Part shown: in pieces, positions 5,602 through 6,281 of the stretch
Layout: each line of letters opens with the position of its first letter
Position numbering within the stretch: the stretch's first letter is position 1
NCBI GenBank assembly: GCA_018813085.1
Contig: JAHJCI010000066.1
Span: 1-6,281, forward strand
Reading direction: 5' to 3'
Length of the DNA: 6,281 bases
From: Candidatus Omnitrophota bacterium
GTDB lineage: Bacteria > Omnitrophota > Gorgyraeia > Gygaellales > JAHJCI01
The notes under the pieces: model-generated
What the model was told of the DNA's origin: nothing
Database searches by the model: none
Seen by the model: only the letters and a program-made list of their open reading frames with translations
Translations under genes and position numbers: made by a program

Positions 5602-6281
5602 GAATTGCGAGATTAAGATTGTCCAGGCGGACATTACAGGGCTTAAGGTTGATGCGATTGTAAATGCCGCTAATAATAAGCTGGTTATGGGCGGCGGGGT
5701 TGCCGGAGCAATCAGGAAAAAGGGCGGCAAAATCATTGAAGAGCAGGCAGTGGAAAAGGGGCCGATTGAGATTGGCGAGGCAATTTATACCCAGGCAGGA
5801 ACTCTGCATTCGAAATTCGTGATTCATGCCGCAACCATGGGCATGGATTTTTCCACTGATGAAGTAAAGATCAGGCAGTCCTGCGCAAGCAGCCTGGATG
5901 TAGCAGAAGAGCTCAAAATCAAATCCATTGCCTTTCCTGCCTTAGGTTGCGGGGTAGGCGGATTTTCCTATATTGCGGCTGCCAAGATTATGGCGCAGGA
6001 GCTATTCCGGCATCTTAAAGAAACGCCCAATTCAACGCTTCATGAGATTATCTTCTGCCTCTACGCTAAAGAGGTATACGAAATCTTTAATAAAACCGCG
6101 CTCAGGTATATTGAGCACATTGTTGAGAAAATCCAGCAGGGTCCCTTTACCACGGTGGATGCGATTATCGAGATAAACGATAGCATTGTATTAATCGAAA
6201 GAAGTAATCCGCCGTTTGGCTGGGCTTTGCCAGGAGGGTTTGTCGATTATGTGGAAAGCCTTGAGGAATCGGTTGTGCGCG
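5591..6281 (+). CDS. macro domain-Nudix hydrolase fusion, 3' end missing
   Basis: The frame stays open for 230 codons from ATG 5591 to the window edge. Residues 1-145 are a macro domain of the AF1521/O-acetyl-ADP-ribose deacetylase kind: Q-A-D14-I-T, V-N25-A-A-N28-N, G34-G-G-V-A-G-A-I, H79-A-A-T-M-G and [10 protein letters not shown] (116-125), which line the ADP-ribose pocket. After a helical linker (about 150-183), residues 184-230 begin a Nudix domain like archaeal/bacterial ADP-ribose pyrophosphatases: [25 protein letters not shown]. The Nudix box follows from G216-x5-E222-x7-R230, where the window stops before its second half. The macro part would bind or hydrolyse ADP-ribose derivatives and the Nudix part would split ADP-ribose to AMP and ribose 5-phosphate; this pairing is inferred. 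The start overlaps the protease gene by 11 nt, with GAAAGG 7 nt upstream. Confidence 0.88.
   Translation, partial: MKIKNCEIKIVQADITGLKVDAIVNAANNKLVMGGGVAGAIRKKGGKIIEEQAVEKGPIEIGEAIYTQAGTLHSKFVIHAATMGMDFSTDEVKIRQSCASSLDVAEELKIKSIAFPALGCGVGGFSYIAAAKIMAQELFRHLKETPNSTLHEIIFCLYAKEVYEIFNKTALRYIEHIVEKIQQGPFTTVDAIIEINDSIVLIERSNPPFGWALPGGFVDYVESLEESVVR

Noticed and set aside
5973..6176. 67-codon + strand open frame
   Set aside because: It is out of frame with the macro-Nudix gene and lies wholly within it; the product is arginine-rich without motifs.

Overview
The window is a 6.3-kb stretch of bacterial chromosome with every supported gene on the + strand. It holds ten coding regions, the first and last cut by the window edges. 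It reads as ordinary housekeeping and accessory sequence of moderate GC content, with very short gaps inside gene clusters and two repeat-filled spacers between them. No rRNA, tRNA, CRISPR array, transposase or phage gene is visible. The mix (PilZ protein, HD-type CCA/poly(A) nucleotidyltransferase, free-standing U32-C/EF-Tu-domain-2-like barrel, DUF362 ferredoxin protein, Ste24-type M48 protease, macro-Nudix protein) together with palindromic spacers would fit a candidate-phylum bacterium such as Omnitrophota. That assignment is an impression from gene content, not proof.

Layout: (1) 1-2299 holds a YfcE-type metallophosphoesterase (5' end missing), a tRNA nucleotidyltransferase/poly(A) polymerase with an HD domain 4 nt downstream, and a PilZ domain protein 24 nt after that, probably one transcript. 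(2) 2351-2620 is a small cupin. (3) 2621-2782 is a spacer made almost entirely of consecutive hairpins. (4) 2783-2968 encodes a 61-residue two-helix membrane protein. (5) 2969-3127 is a second spacer built around a pair of oppositely oriented GGGACGTTCCC-type hairpins, resembling a REP/BIME or MITE-like element. (6) 3128-4473 holds the 84-aa beta-barrel protein, with a near-perfect Shine-Dalgarno, and a DUF362 protein with two [4Fe-4S] motifs. (7) 4501-6281 holds a membrane M48 metalloprotease whose 3' end overlaps by 11 nt a gene joining an ADP-ribose-binding macro domain to an ADP-ribose-pyrophosphatase-like Nudix domain. The window ends inside the Nudix box.

Functionally, the first cluster joins nucleotide/RNA end metabolism with a possible c-di-GMP sensor. 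The last pair couples membrane proteolysis with a two-domain protein whose domains could act in sequence on ADP-ribose compounds. The macro-Nudix fusion and the two palindromic spacers are the items most worth following up. I found no convincing wholly new system; the unusual parts are new arrangements of known families and unclassified repeats.
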